Positions 43,719-53,481 of a DNA stretch of 64,000 nt are shown here, in pieces; positions within the stretch are counted from its first letter, which is position 1; each line of letters opens with the position of its first letter. The stretch is from Klebsiella quasivariicola (lineage in GTDB: Bacteria; Pseudomonadota; Gammaproteobacteria; Enterobacterales; Enterobacteriaceae): NCBI RefSeq assembly GCF_002269255.1, contig NZ_CP022823.1, positions 4,898,001-4,962,000 of the forward strand. The letters are read 5' to 3'. The notes under the pieces were generated by a model, which was not told where the DNA came from, did no database searches, and saw only the letters and a list, made by a program, of their open reading frames with translations. A program made the translations under genes and the position numbers.

Positions 43719-45026
43719 TCAGTTAAATTGCGTCAGCCATTGACGGTTGATCGTTAACACTTCATCCAGCAGCGCCTGGGCATCGGTGACGTTACCCACC
43801 AGCGGGTTGGTCACCAGCGCCAGCAGCGCGCTCTCGCGGCAGCCGTGTACCGCGGCTTCGATTGTCAGCCGTTCAAAAGCTTTCACCTGCTGGGTCAGGC
43901 CGTTCATCGCCGGCGGCAGCGGGCCGAACGCCAGCGGCCGCGCCCCTTGCGCATCGATAATGCTGTTGGTTTCCACCACCGCATCATCATCCAGGCCGTG
44001 GATTGCGCCATTGTTGCGGGTGTTTACCACCATCTCCGTGCCCAGGTTGTTGTGGATCGCGTTGATCAGTTCAACGGCCACCTCCGAGTAGTAGGCGCCG
44101 CCGCGAAAGCTCAGCTGCTCTGGTTTTTCTTCCAGCCCAGGATCGGCGTACAGCGCAAACAGCTCCTGCTCGACTTTCATCACCTGCTCGGCGCGGGTGC
44201 CTTTGGTTTTCGCTGCGGCAATCTCTTCCGCCAGCATCGCCGGCGTCAGCCAGAAATAACGATGATAAGGGCACGGAATCGCCTTCAGCGCGCGGAGGAA
44301 TTCCGCCGGCCACGGCAGTTCCTTAATGTTGTTCATCGACAGCACCTTACCGTCGCAGAGCATATCGATCACTTTGCCGGTGACATCCTCGCGCCCCAGC
44401 AGCACCTTATGCACCCAGACCATATGGTTGAGCCCGGCAAAGCGCAGTTTCACTTCAGACTCCTGCGCGCCCAGCATGCCGACGATCATGTGCTGCATGT
44501 TGATCGGCACGTTGCACAGGCCGATGATCTTCGCCTTGCTGTAGCGGCTGACCGCCTCGGTGACGATCCCCGCCGGATTGGTAAAGTTGAGAATGAACGC
44601 TTCCGGCGCCAGTTGTTCCACTTTGCGCGCAACATCGAGGATCACCGGGATCGTCCGCAGCGCCTTGGCGAACCCGCCGACGCCGGTGGTCTCCTGGCCC
44701 AGCAGGTGATACTTGAGCCCCAGCCGCTCATCGGCGGCGCGCGCCGCCAGTTGCCCGACGCGTAGCTGCGTCAGCACAAAGCTGGCGCCGCGGATCGCCT
44801 CGTCGAGCGTAAAGTGGACGCTGACCGCCACCTGCTCCAGCCCTTTATGTTTCAACATCCGCCGGGTAAACGCGGCAATGATCTCCACCTTTTCCCGGCC
44901 GGATTCGACATCCACCAGCGCCAGTTCGGTGACTGGAAGCTGTTCATAACGAACGATAATCCCTTCAATAAGCTCCGGCGTATAGCTGCTGCCGCCGCCG
45001 ATCACGGCGATTTTCAGTGCTTGCAT
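43719..45026 (-). CDS. 6-phospho-beta-glucosidase, GH4 family
   Basis: A 435-residue NAD- and metal-dependent glycosidase. The nucleotide-binding motif GGGSSYTPELIEG is at residues 9-21, the Mn-binding Cys is in GLCNVPINMQ near residue 174, and the catalytic region LNHMVWVHK lies near residue 202. GH4 enzymes act by oxidation-elimination and hydrolyse phosphorylated disaccharides such as cellobiose-6-phosphate. The ATG at 45026 with GAGG upstream is chosen over an in-frame start six codons earlier. It sits between EIIB and EIIC genes, close in content to cel/chb operons. Confidence 0.92.
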   Translation of the reverse strand: MQALKIAVIGGGSSYTPELIEGIIVRYEQLPVTELALVDVESGREKVEIIAAFTRRMLKHKGLEQVAVSVHFTLDEAIRGASFVLTQLRVGQLAARAADERLGLKYHLLGQETTGVGGFAKALRTIPVILDVARKVEQLAPEAFILNFTNPAGIVTEAVSRYSKAKIIGLCNVPINMQHMIVGMLGAQESEVKLRFAGLNHMVWVHKVLLGREDVTGKVIDMLCDGKVLSMNNIKELPWPAEFLRALKAIPCPYHRYFWLTPAMLAEEIAAAKTKGTRAEQVMKVEQELFALYADPGLEEKPEQLSFRGGAYYSEVAVELINAIHNNLGTEMVVNTRNNGAIHGLDDDAVVETNSIIDAQGARPLAFGPLPPAMNGLTQQVKAFERLTIEAAVHGCRESALLALVTNPLVGNVTDAQALLDEVLTINRQWLTQFN

Positions 45027-45117
45027 AGTGACCTCTGTTCGCATTTTTCGGCATGCAGATCGCCGCGCGCGATCGCCAGGACCGCACGTGAGGGTGATAA
45101 AAAACGGGATTAGAAAA

Positions 45118-45426
45118 TTAGCGTTCGAGAAGGGCCAGCGCTTTATCCAGCACCGCGGCGCCGCGCATCATGCCGTAGTCGGCCATATCGATCACCGCTA
45201 CCGCTTTGCCCTGCGGCGCCGCCAGCGCGGTCAGGCGCCCGGCTTCGTATTTGACCTGCGGCCCGAGGAGGATGACGTCGGCGTTTGGCAATTCGCGTTC
45301 AAATTCCGCCACCGCGACCGCATAGATTTCCAGCGCCAGCGCGCGCTGCTGGGCTTCTGCTTTCATTTTATTCACCAGCATGCTGGTCGACATGCCTGCG
45401 GCACAACAGAGTACGATTCGTGGCAT
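45118..45426 (-). CDS. PTS EIIB component, lactose/cellobiose family
   Basis: A 102-residue phosphocarrier of the CelA type. The phosphorylated Cys is in IVLCCAAGMSTSMLV near residues 7-8; the two adjacent cysteines are usual in this family. The second half has VILLGPQVKYE and VAVIDMADYG. First gene of the EIIB-GH4-EIIC operon, divergent from the RpiR regulator. It needs an EIIA from elsewhere in the genome. Confidence 0.93.
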   Translation of the reverse strand: MPRIVLCCAAGMSTSMLVNKMKAEAQQRALALEIYAVAVAEFERELPNADVILLGPQVKYEAGRLTALAAPQGKAVAVIDMADYGMMRGAAVLDKALALLER

Positions 45427-45511
45427 TGCGCTTCCCCTTTATGTGTTATCGCTTCAGCCCTCAGGGCCTGGACGACTATATTGTTAATATTGTGTGATAG
45501 TGAAGGCTATA

Positions 45512-45526
45512 TGAAAATAATTTTCA
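45512..45526. promoter_or_regulatory. Candidate operator of the RpiR regulator, site 1
   Basis: TGAAAA-TAA-TTTTCA, a perfect 6-bp-arm palindrome 86 bp upstream of the EIIB start. An identical-arm, identical-spacing copy lies at 45642-45656. Confidence 0.65.
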
Positions 45527-45641
45527 CCGATGTGATCGAGGCTCAATTTTTGCGCATTTTTACCGCCAGGGTGCTATCCGTCACCGCGCTGACCATAGGA
45601 AATAACGGGCATGAGTGCTATAAAGAGAGATAATCGATAAG

Positions 45642-45656
45642 TGAAAAATATTTTCA
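45642..45656. promoter_or_regulatory. Candidate operator of the RpiR regulator, site 2
   Basis: TGAAAA-ATA-TTTTCA, 25 bp before the regulator start. Two sites 130 bp apart between divergent genes suggest joint control of the operon and the regulator, possibly by looping. Confidence 0.65.
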
Positions 45657-45680
45657 AAGCCGGATTCTGCCAAAGGGAAC

Positions 45681-46430
45681 ATGAGGATGGATATCGTAGG
45701 TCAGCTGCAGGAAGGAATGCGCCGCTTCAGCGCCCAGGAGTCGCGCGTCGCCACCTTTATTCTGCAAAATCTAAGCTTTACCGCCAGCGCCTCCATTGAC
45801 GAGCTGGCCGCCAGCGCTGGCGTTAGTCCGGCGACCATCACCCGCTTCGCCCGCTCGGTAGGCTGCGATGATATTCGCGATTTACGTAAACAGCTGGCGC
45901 AGGCCAGCGAACGGCGCGCCAGCTGGCTTACGCCGGATAGCGCCGCCCTGCCCGTCGCCTGGCGCGACAAACTTAGCAGCCTCGGCGTTAGCCTAACCCG
46001 TCAGCTCGGCCATACTGCGGAAGCGGCGGTGGAAAAGTGTAAATCGCGCCTGCTGAGCGCCCGAGCGGTACACTGCTTCGCCCTTGGCGCGCAGGACGTG
46101 GCGCTGGCGGCCCTGCTCCAGCATCAGCTGCTGCCGTCCGGCATCGCGATTAATCTCTGCCAGGATGCGGCGCTGATGAGGCTGACCGCCAGTACCCTCA
46201 ACGACGATCATCTGCTGCTGGTGCTGGCCACCGCCGAGGCCAACACCGTGTTGCAAAGCGCCACCCTGCAGGCGCGTACGCAGGGCGTGACCATTATTGC
46301 TCTGACACCGGAACAGCATGCGCTTGGCGATATGGCCAGCGCCATCCTTCCGTTGCCCGCTGACCCCCAGCTGGCCCGCTATGCCCTGCTACTGCTGGTC
46401 GATCTGCTTAACGATACATTGATTGCCTGA
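45681..46430 (+). CDS. MurR/RpiR-family transcriptional regulator of the PTS beta-glucoside cluster
   Basis: A 249-residue regulator: N-terminal RpiR helix-turn-helix (IDELAASAGVSPATITRFARSVG, residues about 38-60) and a C-terminal SIS domain (residues about 110-240) that is rather diverged (VHCFALGAQDVALAALLQHQL). Divergent from the EIIB-GH4-EIIC operon. It most likely responds to a phosphorylated sugar. An alternative ATG two codons downstream is possible; the first has the better-spaced AAGGG. Confidence 0.85.
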   Translation: MRMDIVGQLQEGMRRFSAQESRVATFILQNLSFTASASIDELAASAGVSPATITRFARSVGCDDIRDLRKQLAQASERRASWLTPDSAALPVAWRDKLSSLGVSLTRQLGHTAEAAVEKCKSRLLSARAVHCFALGAQDVALAALLQHQLLPSGIAINLCQDAALMRLTASTLNDDHLLLVLATAEANTVLQSATLQARTQGVTIIALTPEQHALGDMASAILPLPADPQLARYALLLLVDLLNDTLIA

Positions 46431-46570
46431 ATGTTCTGCCCGTTCCATTATTGAATGGGCCCAATTTTTGCTTATATTTTAAACACCTAAATTTACATTT
46501 ATCGCCAGCGCCCATCATCCGTACTCTCACCTTTTTACCTTGTTCTGGGTCAATAAAATCGCAAACATCT

Positions 46571-46584
46571 TTGATGCAAATCAC
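46571..46584. promoter_or_regulatory. FNR-binding site upstream of nrdD
   Basis: TTGATGCAAATCAC matches the FNR consensus TTGAT-N4-ATCAA in nine of ten fixed positions. It fits anaerobic induction of the class III ribonucleotide reductase. Confidence 0.75.
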
Positions 46585-46628
46585 TACATATAGAACTTAA
46601 AATGCGTCCCGGCCCTACATATTGTATT
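46581..46628. promoter_or_regulatory. Paired NrdR boxes upstream of nrdD
   Basis: Two similar 16-bp AT-rich elements sharing CTACATAT-TG/AGA: 46581-46596 and 46613-46628, start-to-start distance 32 bp, i.e. about three helical turns, the usual spacing for NrdR box pairs. The first overlaps the FNR site by four bases. Confidence 0.65.
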
Positions 46629-46787
46629 AATCGTCTATTATGTCACCATATCTTGTCGATGTCTGGCGGTGATGAGATGTGGATAAAATGGGCCGGATCT
46701 GAAGGCAAACAGCACGAACCGTAGCGTGCAGCGTCTTCGGGATAACTTCCGCCTCTGTGGATAACCTGTTCTATATATGGAGTGATC

Positions 46788-48926
<2,139 letters not shown>

Positions 48927-48941
48927 AGACCAATGCGCTTT

Positions 48942-49028
48942 TCCCGGATAGCGGCGCGCAGCGCCTTATCCGGGCTACTGTTTTGCACCGTCCGGTAGCC
49001 CGGGTAAGGCGGAACGCCGCGACCCGGG
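48942..49028. repeat. REP pair between nrdD and nrdG
   Basis: Two palindromic units, TCCCGGATAGCGGC.. (48942-48977) and its opposite-oriented counterpart (48993-49028), directly downstream of nrdD and before the ERIC element. Confidence 0.8.
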
Positions 49029-49058
49029 AAATGGCCGCATTCCTCCGTTTTCGCAAAG

Positions 49059-49164
49059 CAATTAGCGTCAGAGCAAGGCGGCAAACGAGGGAATCCCCGG
49101 GAGCGTACATTCAGTACGTGACTGGGGTGAGCGAGCGCAGCCAACGCGGCTATGGCGTTAATTG
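49059..49164. repeat. ERIC element between nrdD and nrdG
   Basis: It contains the conserved ERIC core GGAATCCCCGGGAGC ... ACGTGACTGGGGTGAGCG, a long hairpin centred near 49112. The ends form an inverted repeat CAATTAGCG (49059-49067) with CGTTAATTG (49156-49164), one mismatch. Length about 106 bp, slightly shorter than the 127-bp consensus. It ends only 11 bp before the nrdG start codon. Confidence 0.88.
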
Positions 49165-49175
49165 AGAAGCGAAAA

Positions 49176-49640
49176 ATGAATTACCATCAGTACTACCCGG
49201 TAGATATCGTCAACGGCCCCGGCACCCGCTGCACCCTGTTTGTCTCCGGCTGCGTCCACGAGTGCCCTGGCTGCTACAACAAAAGCACCTGGCGGGTGAA
49301 CTCCGGTATGCCGTTTACCACCGAGATGGCCGACCGCATCATTGCCGACCTCAACGATACGCGTATCAAGCGCCAGGGGCTTTCACTCTCCGGCGGCGAT
49401 CCGCTGCATCCGCAAAACGTCGCGGAGATCCTCAATCTGGTGCAGCGCGTACGCGCCGAATGCCCCGGTAAAGATATCTGGGTCTGGACCGGCTATAAGA
49501 TTGACGAACTGAACGCCGAGCAGATGGAAGTCGTGAACCTGATTAACGTGCTGGTCGACGGTAAGTTTGTGCAGGATTTAAAAGACCCGGCGCTTATCTG
49601 GCGCGGCAGCAGCAACCAGGTCGTACATCATTTGCGATAG
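49176..49640 (+). CDS. nrdG: Anaerobic ribonucleotide reductase-activating protein
   Basis: A 154-residue radical SAM enzyme that generates the glycyl radical on NrdD. The cluster motif is CVHECPGCYN near residues 26-33; SGGDPL near residue 70 follows. Same length as E. coli NrdG (start MNYHQYYPVDIV). The frame is open eight codons upstream, but that part is ERIC sequence. The ribosome-binding site is weak (GAGAAGC), and 249 bp of REP/ERIC repeat separate it from nrdD. Confidence 0.97.
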   Translation: MNYHQYYPVDIVNGPGTRCTLFVSGCVHECPGCYNKSTWRVNSGMPFTTEMADRIIADLNDTRIKRQGLSLSGGDPLHPQNVAEILNLVQRVRAECPGKDIWVWTGYKIDELNAEQMEVVNLINVLVDGKFVQDLKDPALIWRGSSNQVVHHLR

Positions 49641-49643
49641 CGT

Positions 49644-49928
49644 TTAGAGCCGTTTATTCGCCTGATGATAAACGGCCGCTTTCTCTCTTTTGCCAATGGC
49701 AATAACGTAAACCACCACCACACTATCTCGTACTTGATACACCAACCGATAACCTGACGCCTTAAGCTTGATTTTGTAGCAATCCGGTAAATCGCTCAGC
49801 CTGGCCGACTCCATTCGCGGATTCTGCACAATCTGCTGGAGCTTATTTTTGAACTGTTTTTTGACCGTCTCGCCAAGCTTCTGCCATTCGCGCCAGGCTC
49901 GTGGATCAAACTCCAGTTCATAGGTCAT
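49644..49928 (-). CDS. RelE/ParE-family toxin
   Basis: A 94-residue basic protein of the RelE type: MTYELEFDPRAWREWQKLG at the start, SARLSDLPDCYKIKLKASGYRLVYQV in the middle and VYVIAIGKREKAAVYHQ at the end. The conserved Lys/Arg residues for mRNA cleavage at the ribosome are present (K-L-K, R near residue 61, KREK near 81). Its start overlaps the antitoxin gene by 11 bp, a standard type II arrangement. It ends 3 bp from the convergent nrdG stop. Confidence 0.9.
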   Translation of the reverse strand: MTYELEFDPRAWREWQKLGETVKKQFKNKLQQIVQNPRMESARLSDLPDCYKIKLKASGYRLVYQVRDSVVVVYVIAIGKREKAAVYHQANKRL

Positions 49929-50160
49929 CCAGACTCACCTTAACCCCCGGCCGTGGGTTTTCCAGCCGCTCGCGAACGGTGCGTAACAACGCCGCTTCGC
50001 CATCGCTGATGGTCATACTTTTCACCGGCATGCGGCCATTTTCCGCAATGTATTGAAACAGCAGACGTACCGCCTCCGTTGGCGTCATATCGAGTTTCTC
50101 CAGCACGGCATAAGCCTCTTTTTTGAGTTTATCATCCAGTCGAACGTTGAGCGTGGCCAT
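49918..50160 (-). CDS. RelB/DinJ-family antitoxin
   Basis: An 80-residue antitoxin with an N-terminal ribbon-helix-helix (MATLNVRLDDKLKKEAYAVLEKLDMTPTEAVRLL) and a charged C-terminal tail that would wrap the toxin. The ATG at 50160 has GGAGG upstream; an in-frame start eleven codons earlier would run through the operator. Operator palindrome at 50184-50205. Confidence 0.9.
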   Translation of the reverse strand: MATLNVRLDDKLKKEAYAVLEKLDMTPTEAVRLLFQYIAENGRMPVKSMTISDGEAALLRTVRERLENPRPGVKVSLDDL

Positions 50161-50183
50161 TATGCCTCCAGAAAGGGATATTT

Positions 50184-50205
50184 TGTAATGCATTATAGCA
50201 TTACA
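50184..50205. promoter_or_regulatory. Toxin-antitoxin operator
   Basis: A perfect inverted repeat: TGTAATGC (50184-50191), six bases, GCATTACA (50198-50205). It lies 24 bp before the antitoxin start, the right place for ribbon-helix-helix autorepression. Confidence 0.8.
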
Positions 50206-50237
50206 TTTGAATTACACTCGAATCTGGAAAACGCCTC

Positions 50238-52148
50238 TCAAAAACGGCTGACGCACTCCATCGCCACCGTTTTAAACTCATCGAAGCTGCGGGTCGCGGC
50301 GAGGCGGCTCATGGCGCGCTCGCGCAGGAACGTCACGAAAATATCGTAGATCGCCATCGCCTCTTCATACTCGCGCTTACTGATAGCGAGCAGGAAGATA
50401 ATATGGGCGGTTTCGTCGCCCCAGGCGATGCCCTGAGGGGCGATAACCGTATACACCACCGTCTTTTTGGCCAGCAGTCCCAGGGAATGCGGCAGCGCAA
50501 TGCCATCGCCGAGCATGGTACTGACGATCGCCTCACGCTCCACCACCGACGCATGAAACTCGGCGTCAACAAAACCCTCCTCCAGCAGCTGCTGACACAG
50601 CTCGGCGAACAGCGTTTGCTGATCTATCGGCTTATCGATCACCCGGAAGTGGGCGGCATCGAAGTACTTATTCAACATCCACGGACGGGTGCGATCCACC
50701 AGCACCAGCTTGCCTATCTGATCCAACTGGTAATCGGTGGGGAACGGCGCGATGGTCACCACCGGTTTGTCTTTTTCGCCGATCCGCACCGTTGAGATAA
50801 CAAAATCCTCATCGATCGCTTCTCGCTGTTCGTACTCGCGCTGGGAAATAGTAGCGGCGATCTCCAGCTGCGGGTATTTACGCTGCAGGATCGCCTCGAT
50901 CATCCGCACCATCGCATTACTGGTATCGCACACCAGCAGCACCTGCGGCTGGCGCTGGTAGCCGATGTTGTAGTGGCGCTCCAGCCCAACGCCGATATGC
51001 AGCACCAGGAAGCCGATTTCGTTTTCGCTAATGGTATAAGGCGTGTATTTCCCCCAGCTGGAGACCGCGGCGAGGGTCATGTCCCAGGCCATCGGGTAGT
51101 GCTGCTTGATGTTATCCAGCAGCGGATTGGGGATCATTATCTGATAGCGCACGCGGGTGATCATGGTCTTTATGTGGGTCAGCAGATCGGCGTGCAGCTG
51201 GGCGTCTTCCAGCAGGTTGTAGTTATACTGGCTGTTGATGTAACGCAGAATGTAATTTACCAGCGCTTCGTCATCGTCGGCGCTGATGGTTTCCGGATCG
51301 ACATCCTGTACCTGGCGGGCGGCGAGATGCACGCACAGCCACTCTTCTTCGGCGGGCGAAAAGGGTTTTCCGGCCAGCCGCTGTAGTTCTCCCGCCAAAT
51401 CGCGCGCGGCGTCGCGGACGTTTTGCGCCACATCTTCGGCGCTAAAATCGGCCAGCGGATAGCCTTCGCTAACGCGACGTACCACCACTGCGCCGTACAG
51501 GCAGATAAAACGCTCGCCGACATCGGTGAGGCGAATATGGTGCCGGGTGAGTGTCTCCTGCAGTACCGGCTCCAGCTGTGCAGGGACATCCACTTCCAGC
51601 GCCTCGGCGCTAATCAACGGATGAATACCGCCCTGCTGGTTCAGCTCCCACAGCAGATCGGTCAGGCAGGCGCGAATCGATACCTCGCTGCCGAACAGCT
51701 TCATGCCGTGGCGCGGGCGGGTTTCGAGGGTCAGCTGATAGCGCTGGAAGCGCTCACGCACTTCGACCATATCATTTTGCAGCGTGGCGCGGCTGACGAA
51801 CCACTCATCGGCCAGATCTTCCAGCTTGAGCGAGAACGCCGACGTCAGGAACCGCACCAGCAGAAACGTGATGCGATCCTGGGCGGTACGCGGCACGTGC
51901 TGCGCCTTCGGCGCACTCTCCTCCAGCGCCTGGAAGCTCGCCGGGTTGTCTATCTTCAGCTGATAACCACTGCCGCGGTTGAGGATAAACTGCGCGCCAT
52001 ACTGCGCCAGTAGCGCGTTCAGCGCGGTAATATCGGCGCGCACGGTACGGGTAGAAACCGACAGGCGCTGCGCCAGCTCATCCTGCGGCAGCGTTTCATT
52101 TCGCAGCAGGGTGAAGAGTTGTGCCAGGCGCTGGTTGGGAAATCGCAT
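50238..52148 (-). CDS. PRD-containing transcriptional activator with EIIB and EIIA domains (MtlR/LicR type)
   Basis: A 636-residue multi-domain regulator. Residues 1-65 are a DeoR/HTH_11-like DNA-binding domain (DELAQRLSVSTRTVRADITALN), followed by an Mga-like helix-turn-helix. Two PTS regulation domains cover about 185-400 (histidine in LVLHIGVGLERHYN). An EIIB-Gat-like domain (VLLVCDTSNAMVRM) covers about 410-495 and an EIIA-Mtl/Fru-type domain about 500-636 (phospho-His in ALPHSLGLLAKK near residue 555). Such proteins are turned on and off by phosphorylation from HPr and EII components. Probably controls the operon upstream of it (53482-59037). RBS AAGGA; 22 bp from the lactonase gene. Confidence 0.88.
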   Translation of the reverse strand: MRFPNQRLAQLFTLLRNETLPQDELAQRLSVSTRTVRADITALNALLAQYGAQFILNRGSGYQLKIDNPASFQALEESAPKAQHVPRTAQDRITFLLVRFLTSAFSLKLEDLADEWFVSRATLQNDMVEVRERFQRYQLTLETRPRHGMKLFGSEVSIRACLTDLLWELNQQGGIHPLISAEALEVDVPAQLEPVLQETLTRHHIRLTDVGERFICLYGAVVVRRVSEGYPLADFSAEDVAQNVRDAARDLAGELQRLAGKPFSPAEEEWLCVHLAARQVQDVDPETISADDDEALVNYILRYINSQYNYNLLEDAQLHADLLTHIKTMITRVRYQIMIPNPLLDNIKQHYPMAWDMTLAAVSSWGKYTPYTISENEIGFLVLHIGVGLERHYNIGYQRQPQVLLVCDTSNAMVRMIEAILQRKYPQLEIAATISQREYEQREAIDEDFVISTVRIGEKDKPVVTIAPFPTDYQLDQIGKLVLVDRTRPWMLNKYFDAAHFRVIDKPIDQQTLFAELCQQLLEEGFVDAEFHASVVEREAIVSTMLGDGIALPHSLGLLAKKTVVYTVIAPQGIAWGDETAHIIFLLAISKREYEEAMAIYDIFVTFLRERAMSRLAATRSFDEFKTVAMECVSRF

Positions 52149-52170
52149 GTCGGTTCCTTGTGGTTACGGC

Positions 52171-53325
52171 TCAGGGTTGGGCGGATATCACCATCTGCGA
52201 CGGGCTACCGACCGGCGTGTAGTCTGAGGCAAAGGTTAATTTGCCATCCTTCGGCGCCACGCTGAAGCGGGTAATATTATCGCTACGCTGGTTCATGACG
52301 TACAGCCACTGCCCCTGATTATCCAGCGTCAGGGTGCGGGGGTAATCGCCACGCGTCCAGATATCTTCCTGATGGCTCAGGCTGCCGTCAGCCTGCACCG
52401 TAAAGTGGGCGATGCTGTTATGCAGACGGTTGGCGACGTACAGCTGTTTGCCATCGTTGCTCAGCGCCAGACCGGCGGCAAAGCTGGTGCCCTTATACTC
52501 TTTCGGCAGCGCGGAGACGGTTTTGCCTTCGCGCAACAGGCCGCTTTGTTTATCCAGATGATAGAAAGTCAGCGTCGACGCTTCTTCATTAATTAACCAC
52601 AGGCCGTCGCCCTTTGGCGTAAAGACGAAGTGGCGCGGACCGGCTCCCGGCGACGAAGCGGCGATAAACGGCGGATCGTTCGGCGTCAGCTTGCCGCTGG
52701 CGCTATCCAGCCGGCACTGGTAGATCCGATCCAGCCCCAGATCGGTGGAGTAAACATATTTCCCGCTGGGATCGGCGGCGATCATATGGGCGTGCGGGCC
52801 ATTGTGATCGCTAATGGCAAAGCTGCCCTCAACGGCCGCCGCCGGGCGTTCGGCGCCGGCCGGACCTTCATCCTGATGCACATCCACCGCCTCGCCCAGG
52901 CTACCATCTTCTTTCAGCGGAAGCACGGCGATACTGCCGCTGACATAGTTGGCCACCAGCAGCTGTTTGCCGTTTGGCGTCAGCGAAAGGTAGACCGGTC
53001 CGGCGCCGCCGGAGGCAACCTGGTTGAGCGCGGTCAGCTCGCCATTTTTCTCAATGTGCCATGCCTGCACCACGCCTTTCTCCACCTCGCTGGCGGCATA
53101 CAGCGTTTTGCCATCGCGCGAGACGGTGAGCTGCGCGACGTTCGGCAACGCGCTCACCAGCGCCCTGTCATGCAGCGCGCCAGTTTTACCATCGACGGTA
53201 AAGCGGTACAGACCTTCGCCATTGGGATTGTAGGTACCTACCCAGGCGTAGTGGGTTTGCGCGGCGCTCGCGGCGACGGCAAACAGGGACAGTGAAGCGA
53301 CAAGCAGATGACGAGCGACAGGCAT
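52171..53325 (-). CDS. Exported lactonase, seven-bladed beta-propeller family
   Basis: A 384-residue protein of the YbhE/6-phosphogluconolactonase beta-propeller family, but with a clear Sec signal peptide (LLVASLSLFAVAASAAQ, cleavage near residue 24), so it acts in the periplasm on an unphosphorylated lactone. Blade-like repeats such as LTVSRDGKTLYAAS, LSLTPNGKQLLVANY, LALSNDGKQLYVANR and LTLDNQGQWLYVMN are evident. The frame runs on upstream through a repeat, so the ATG at 53325 is used. It lies between the sugar-acid catabolic operon and the PRD activator, in the same orientation. Confidence 0.85.
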   Translation of the reverse strand: MPVARHLLVASLSLFAVAASAAQTHYAWVGTYNPNGEGLYRFTVDGKTGALHDRALVSALPNVAQLTVSRDGKTLYAASEVEKGVVQAWHIEKNGELTALNQVASGGAGPVYLSLTPNGKQLLVANYVSGSIAVLPLKEDGSLGEAVDVHQDEGPAGAERPAAAVEGSFAISDHNGPHAHMIAADPSGKYVYSTDLGLDRIYQCRLDSASGKLTPNDPPFIAASSPGAGPRHFVFTPKGDGLWLINEEASTLTFYHLDKQSGLLREGKTVSALPKEYKGTSFAAGLALSNDGKQLYVANRLHNSIAHFTVQADGSLSHQEDIWTRGDYPRTLTLDNQGQWLYVMNQRSDNITRFSVAPKDGKLTFASDYTPVGSPSQMVISAQP

Positions 53326-53359
53326 AGCAACTCCTTGATGGTTCGGTGGGATAAGTTTC

Positions 53360-53472
53360 CCCTCACCCCGGCCCTCTCCCAAAGGGAGAGGGAGAAGACC
53401 GGACGGTTCCCTCGCCCTGAGGGAGAAAACCAGACGGTCCCCTCTCCCCTTGGGAGAGGGTTAGGGTGAGGG
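53360..53472. repeat. Palindromic repeat cluster between the aldolase and lactonase genes
   Basis: Outer arms CCCTCACCCCGGCCCTCTCCC (53360-53380 region) and GGGAGAGGGTTAGGGTGAGGG (53452-53472) are nearly complementary; inside lie two further GGGAGA/TCTCCC units. Same family as 1650-1757 and 32397-32435. It may partly terminate the upstream operon. Confidence 0.8.
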
Positions 53473-53481
53473 ACAATGGCA

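Larger units (their letters stand above)
46431..46787 (+). promoter_or_regulatory. nrdD control region
   Basis: The gap is 357 bp without a gene. It carries an FNR-like site and two NrdR-type boxes (46571-46628). The remaining 150 bp before nrdD holds the ribosome-binding site GGAG and no other element that I recognise. Confidence 0.7.

Noticed and set aside
49152..49175. Earlier in-frame start for nrdG.
   Set aside because: The extension lies in the ERIC end and is absent from the conserved NrdG N-terminus MNYHQYY.
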